From: Gammaproteobacteria bacterium
Lineage (GTDB): Bacteria > Gemmatimonadota > Gemmatimonadetes > Longimicrobiales > Gaopeijiaceae
DNA: 8,634 bases
NCBI GenBank assembly: GCA_009843625.1
Contig: VYDD01000415.1
Span: 1-8,634 of the forward strand
Reading direction: 5' to 3'
Part shown: in pieces, positions 5,880 to 8,634 of the stretch
Layout of the letters: each line of letters begins with the position of its first letter
How positions within the stretch are numbered: position 1 is the stretch's first letter
Notes under the pieces: generated by a model
The model's database searches: none
Told to the model about the DNA's origin: nothing
Seen by the model: only the letters and a program-made list of their open reading frames with translations
Translations under genes and position numbers: made by a program

Positions 5880-7026
5880 GCACACCGGTCGGCGCTCCTA
5901 CAGCGCCGGCGAATGGGGCCGGAACAGGGCTCGGGTGTTCGCCGACCCGAAGACCGGCCTTTTCCAAATCGAGTGGCGCGAGAACGGGCGCAGGCTCACC
6001 CGGTCGCTCAAACACCGTGATTGGCAGCGCGCGAAGAGGGAAGCGGACGAATTCGCCGCCGTTATCGGCGGCCCGGACCTGAACGGCGAAACGCAAGCCG
6101 AGCCGCTGACGTTGGAGGATCTGTTCGGCATCTACGGCGAGGAGGTGACGCCGACCAAGACGGCGCGGGTTCAGCAGCGGGACAGGGCGGCGGCGAGGAT
6201 GTTCCTCGACTTCCTCGGTTGGGACCGAAGGCCCGAGACGCTCTCGCGGCGCGATTGGGACCGGTTCATCCGGGAGCGGCGTGTGGGCAGCGCTGGATCG
6301 AGCGGCAAACCCGTGGGCGACCGGACAATCGAGTGCGACCTGAAGTTCCTGCTCGCGGTACTCAACTGGGCGATCAAGTTCAGGGACGAGGACGGCGGAC
6401 TCCTCCTCGACAGGAACCCGCTCAGAGGTCTCAGAGCCCCGAAGGAGAAGAACCCCACTCGGATCGTCCTCTCCGACGAGGAGTACGAGGCGCTGCTCGA
6501 AGTTTCCCGTCGCGTCGACTGGCGGTTCCATGTCGCGCTCGTGCTCGCCCACGAGACCGGGCACCGGATCGGTGCCATACGCCAGCTTCGGTGGCGCGAC
6601 ATAGACTTCCAAGGCAGGACCATCCTGTGGAGGGCCGAGCACGAGAAGACCGGGTTCGAGCACCGGACGCCGGCAACGACCGAGGCAATCGCCGCCCTGG
6701 GCTTCGCGCAGCGAGTCAATCCCGGCAACGGGGGCGGGCCGGTCTTGCCTGCGCCACGGGATTCCTCGAAGAGCGTCAGCCGCCCGAGGGCTTTCGTATG
6801 GTGGAGGCGGGCCGAGCGGCTTGCCGGACTGGAGCGCCAGCGTGGAAGAGGCTGGCATTCACTCCGGCGGAAGTTCGCCACCGACCTCATGGATCTGCCG
6901 CTCAAGGTGCTCTGCGAACTCGGTGGCTGGAAGGAAGCCCAGACCGTGCTTCGCTGCTATCAGAAGGCTGACGAGGCGCAACTCAGGAAGGCTCTGGAGA
7001 GCCGCCGCCGCAACGTTCACGCTTGA
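5866..7026 (+). CDS. Tyrosine recombinase B, candidate invertase of the methyltransferase switch
   Basis: A 386-residue phage-integrase-family recombinase. The N-terminal arm and core-binding region (about 1-190) includes an AP2-like strand stretch (GLFQIEWRENGRRLTRSL, 31-48) and a SAM-like helical part with LEDLFGIYGEEV (83-94). The catalytic domain shows Arg234 in ETGHRIGAIRQL, Lys261 in EKTG, His331 and Arg334 in GWHSLRRKFAT, Trp355 in LGGW (often His or Trp) and the nucleophile Tyr365 in RCYQKAD, so it looks active. Such enzymes cut and rejoin DNA at paired core sites through a 3'-phosphotyrosine bond. Its stop lies 85 bp from recombination site R, which is typical for a recombinase next to its own site. 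In the present orientation it is upstream of the methyltransferase C-terminal fragment and helicase on the same strand. Whether it inverts, integrates or excises is inferred from the inverted sites. Confidence 0.92.
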   Translation: MARTKHTGRRSYSAGEWGRNRARVFADPKTGLFQIEWRENGRRLTRSLKHRDWQRAKREADEFAAVIGGPDLNGETQAEPLTLEDLFGIYGEEVTPTKTARVQQRDRAAARMFLDFLGWDRRPETLSRRDWDRFIRERRVGSAGSSGKPVGDRTIECDLKFLLAVLNWAIKFRDEDGGLLLDRNPLRGLRAPKEKNPTRIVLSDEEYEALLEVSRRVDWRFHVALVLAHETGHRIGAIRQLRWRDIDFQGRTILWRAEHEKTGFEHRTPATTEAIAALGFAQRVNPGNGGGPVLPAPRDSSKSVSRPRAFVWWRRAERLAGLERQRGRGWHSLRRKFATDLMDLPLKVLCELGGWKEAQTVLRCYQKADEAQLRKALESRRRNVHA

Positions 7027-7036
7027 TCCAATCGGA

Positions 7037-7058
7037 GGGAACCAAACGGCGGGAACCA
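7037..7058 (+). repeat. Direct repeat GGGAACCA beside site R
   Basis: GGGAACCA occurs at 7037-7044 and 7051-7058, 14 bp apart start to start, between the recombinase B stop and site R. Arm-type sites of tyrosine recombinases are often short direct repeats beside the core, but two 8-mers are weak evidence. Confidence 0.3.
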
Positions 7059-7106
7059 TGGCATCGAGTGCCGTAAGATCAACATTCACAGCAAGATGCG
7101 AATGGG

Positions 7107-7694
7107 ATGCTTCCTGCCTCATGGGCTGTAAGCCCCGAGACCCTTCCGTGCCTGCGGCCGCGAATCGCGTTCCGGGATGTCACCAACCGGACGAACCGGC
7201 GCACGGTCGTCGCCGCGCTAGTGCCGCCACGGGTCTTGTTGGTCCACAACTCCCCGTACTTGCTCTTCCCGCGTGGAGGCCTTCGGGACGAGGCGTACCT
7301 GCTCGGCCTAATGAGCTCCCTTCCGCTCGACTGGTATGCCAGACGATTCGTGGAGACGCATCTCACCTTCTTCGTCCTGAATCCCTTCCCGATCCCGAGA
7401 CCGGATGGGGGCAGCCTCCTGCGGGAGCGGGTCATCGCTCTGGCCGGACGACTCGCATCGCCGGACGACCGATACGCCGACTGGGCCGGACGACTTGGCG
7501 TTGCGTACGGCCCGCTCGACGCCGACGAGAAGCGGGACCACATCCGGGAACTCGACGCCGTGGTGGCCCACCTTTACGACCTCACCGAGTCGCAACTCGT
7601 TCACATCTTCGAGACGTTCCACGAGGGTTGGGACCACGAGGAGCGGCTGAGGGCCACTCTGCAACACTTCCAGACTTGGCGGGGTGACCGATGA
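7107..7694 (+). pseudogene. C-terminal fragment of the same methyltransferase
   Basis: This open frame of 195 codons from ATG 7107 carries family C-terminal sequence from residue 9 on: LPCLRPRIAFRDVTNRTNRR (13-32), APYLL/PRG-like NSPYLLFPRG (48-57), LPLDWYARRFVE (72-83) and LNPFPIPRP (91-99), as at the end of PglX and type IIG enzymes. The catalytic motifs are absent; they are at 338-3826 on the opposite strand. The first eight codons (MLPASWAV) come from sequence around site R, and there is no good ribosome-binding site, so the ATG is probably accidental and the fragment silent in this orientation. Joined at the site it gives a protein of about 1336 residues, a normal family length. It ends in an ATGA overlap with the helicase gene, showing that full-length methyltransferase and helicase are meant to be one operon. 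Intact and in frame, it is a switched-off exon-like segment rather than a decayed gene. Confidence 0.85.
7112..7134 (+). repeat. Recombination site R (inverted partner of site L)
   Basis: TCCTGCCTCATGGGCTGTA followed by AGCC, differing from site L at 2 of 23 positions. Internal dyad: GCTTcCtGCC and GGCtGtAAGC around the same TCATG spacer, counting the flanking GCT at 7109-7111. It encodes P-A-S-W-A-V in the frame of the methyltransferase C-terminal fragment. Exchange in the spacer with site L joins residues 1-1147 or so of the N-terminal ORF to this fragment without a frameshift. Confidence 0.85.
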
Positions 7695-8634
7695 GCCACC
7701 CGGAGTTCGTCGACAACCTCGATGGCAATACTCTGGAGAGGGCGCTCCGGGAGCGCCTCGAACACCTACTCGACACGCTGCGCGAACCGCCTTCGGCGTC
7801 CATCGCGACCGGATACTTCAATCCGGGGGGTTTCGGTCGGCTGGCCGACATGCTCCGCCGCGCTGCGGGCGTCCGCCTCCTGCTCGGTGCCGAGCCGCTG
7901 CCCGCAGCCCATCTGCCGGAGCGCCGCCTCGGCGATCCGCGCGGGGAACGATACGAGAAGAGGCTGGCCGACGAGGAACTCGACGGTGCGGAGCGCAAGC
8001 TCAGGCGGGACCGCGACCGCCTCCCGTTCACCGAGCAGACTCGGACCTCGGTGCATGAGCTTCTGGACTTCCTCCACTCCGGCAGGATTGAGGTGCGCCG
8101 CTACGAGCACCGCTTCCTGCATGGCAAGGCATTCCTGTTCTCCGGCAAGCAGGGGGTGCTCGCCGGATCTTCGAACTTCACGCTCGCCGGGCTCACGTCG
8201 AACCTCGAACTCAACCTCGGCCAGTACCAGCCCGGCGTCGTCGAGAGGGTCGAGGAGTGGTTCGACCGGCTTTGGAACGACGCCCGTCCCTACGATCTCG
8301 CCGCCATCTACAGGGAACAGTTCGCCGAACACTCTCCCTACCTGATCTATCTGCGCGCCCTGTGGGAGCGCTACGGCGGCGAGCTTGAAGAGGAGGCGGA
8401 GGACTCGGGCCGCATTCGGCTCACGCGCTTCCAGACCGACGGCGTGTTCCGGGCCAAGCGGATCCTCGACCGGTACAACGGCGTTCTGGTCGCCGATAGC
8501 GTGGGACTCGGCAAGAGCTTCATCGCGGCCGAGATCTTCACCGAGGTCATCGAGCGCAACCGCCAGCGGGCGCTCCTCATCGCCCCGGCCCAGCTACGGG
8601 ACGGGATGTGGAGGCAGTTCAGGAGACGCTACCA
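7691..8634 (+). CDS. PLD-domain SNF2/DEAD-type helicase, N-terminal 314 residues (runs off right edge)
   Basis: ATG 7691 overlaps the methyltransferase stop as ATGA. Residues about 35-200 form a phospholipase-D-like domain with one HKD-type motif, HGKAFLFSGKQGVLAGSSN (144-162); the usual Asp after HxKxxxx is not evident, so nuclease activity is uncertain. A helicase domain begins near 243: a Q-like RLTRFQTDGV (243-251 or so), Walker A in ADSVGLGKSF (268-277; most relatives have ADEVGLGKT), and motif Ia LLIAPAQL (295-302). DEAH box and C-terminal lobe lie outside the window. Such PLD-helicases pair with adenine methyltransferases in restriction-like phage defence; DISARM class 1 (DrmD with DrmMI) is the nearest named comparison, but drmA/B are not in view. 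In this orientation only recombinase B and the methyltransferase fragment lie upstream on its strand, so its normal promoter is probably disconnected. Confidence 0.88.
   Translation, partial: MSHPEFVDNLDGNTLERALRERLEHLLDTLREPPSASIATGYFNPGGFGRLADMLRRAAGVRLLLGAEPLPAAHLPERRLGDPRGERYEKRLADEELDGAERKLRRDRDRLPFTEQTRTSVHELLDFLHSGRIEVRRYEHRFLHGKAFLFSGKQGVLAGSSNFTLAGLTSNLELNLGQYQPGVVERVEEWFDRLWNDARPYDLAAIYREQFAEHSPYLIYLRALWERYGGELEEEAEDSGRIRLTRFQTDGVFRAKRILDRYNGVLVADSVGLGKSFIAAEIFTEVIERNRQRALLIAPAQLRDGMWRQFRRRY

Noticed and set aside
338..7694. Gene disruption by integration of a mobile element
   Set aside because: Integration would leave both halves on the same strand; they are on opposite strands with inverted sites.
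338..7694. Assembly chimaera as sole cause of the split gene
   Set aside because: Not excluded, but the break points fall exactly in matching recombinase-type sites next to a recombinase; a chimaera formed at the repeat would itself imply both orientations exist in the sample.
1..8634. tRNA, rRNA or CRISPR array
   Set aside because: No tRNA cloverleaf, rRNA-like stretch or regularly spaced repeats were seen on either strand.

Overview
The window comes from a GC-rich bacterium, roughly 60-65% G+C by eye. The phylum cannot be fixed from the sequence; the recombinase C-terminus loosely recalls integrases from Gemmatimonadota-type soil and marine genomes, but this is weak. It is an accessory defence-type locus. 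Its parts are an adenine DNA methyltransferase broken over both strands, the first third or so of a phospholipase-D/SNF2-type helicase, a MazF-like toxin-antitoxin pair, one complete tyrosine recombinase, and the first codons of a second, related recombinase at the left edge.

Layout, left to right. 1-36 (-): start of recombinase A, running off the left edge. 37-337: leader and spacer without a gene; positions 23-114 are an inverted copy of the leader of recombinase B. 338-3826 (-): N-terminal 1162 residues of an Eco57I/PglX-like methyltransferase. A 23-bp recombination-site-like sequence sits at 376-398, just before the ORF ends in a short unrelated tail. 3975-4509 (+): antitoxin and MazF/PemK toxin. 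4510-5865: gene-poor DNA with several strong inverted repeats. 5866-7026 (+): recombinase B with all catalytic residues. 7112-7134 (+): second copy of the 23-bp site in opposite orientation, lying at the start of the missing C-terminal 187 residues of the methyltransferase (to 7694). 7691 to the right edge (+): PLD-helicase, overlapping the methyltransferase C-terminus by ATGA.

How it fits together. Both halves of the methyltransferase carry the site in the same reading frame (P-A-S-W-A-V). Inverting the roughly 6.7 kb between the sites would rebuild a single gene of about 1336 residues, translationally coupled to the helicase. The window therefore looks like the OFF (split) state of a phase-variable methyltransferase/helicase defence operon. 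Recombinase B, inside the segment with its stop 85 bp from one site, is the obvious candidate invertase, and recombinase A may be a second one. Inversion would also change which genes lie downstream of the methyltransferase promoter: recombinase A in the present orientation, the helicase in the other. Phase-variable inversion of methyltransferase genes is known, for example in BREX pglX and type I hsdS loci. I do not recognise this arrangement, with two outward-facing recombinases, a toxin-antitoxin cargo and a PLD-helicase partner, as a described system.
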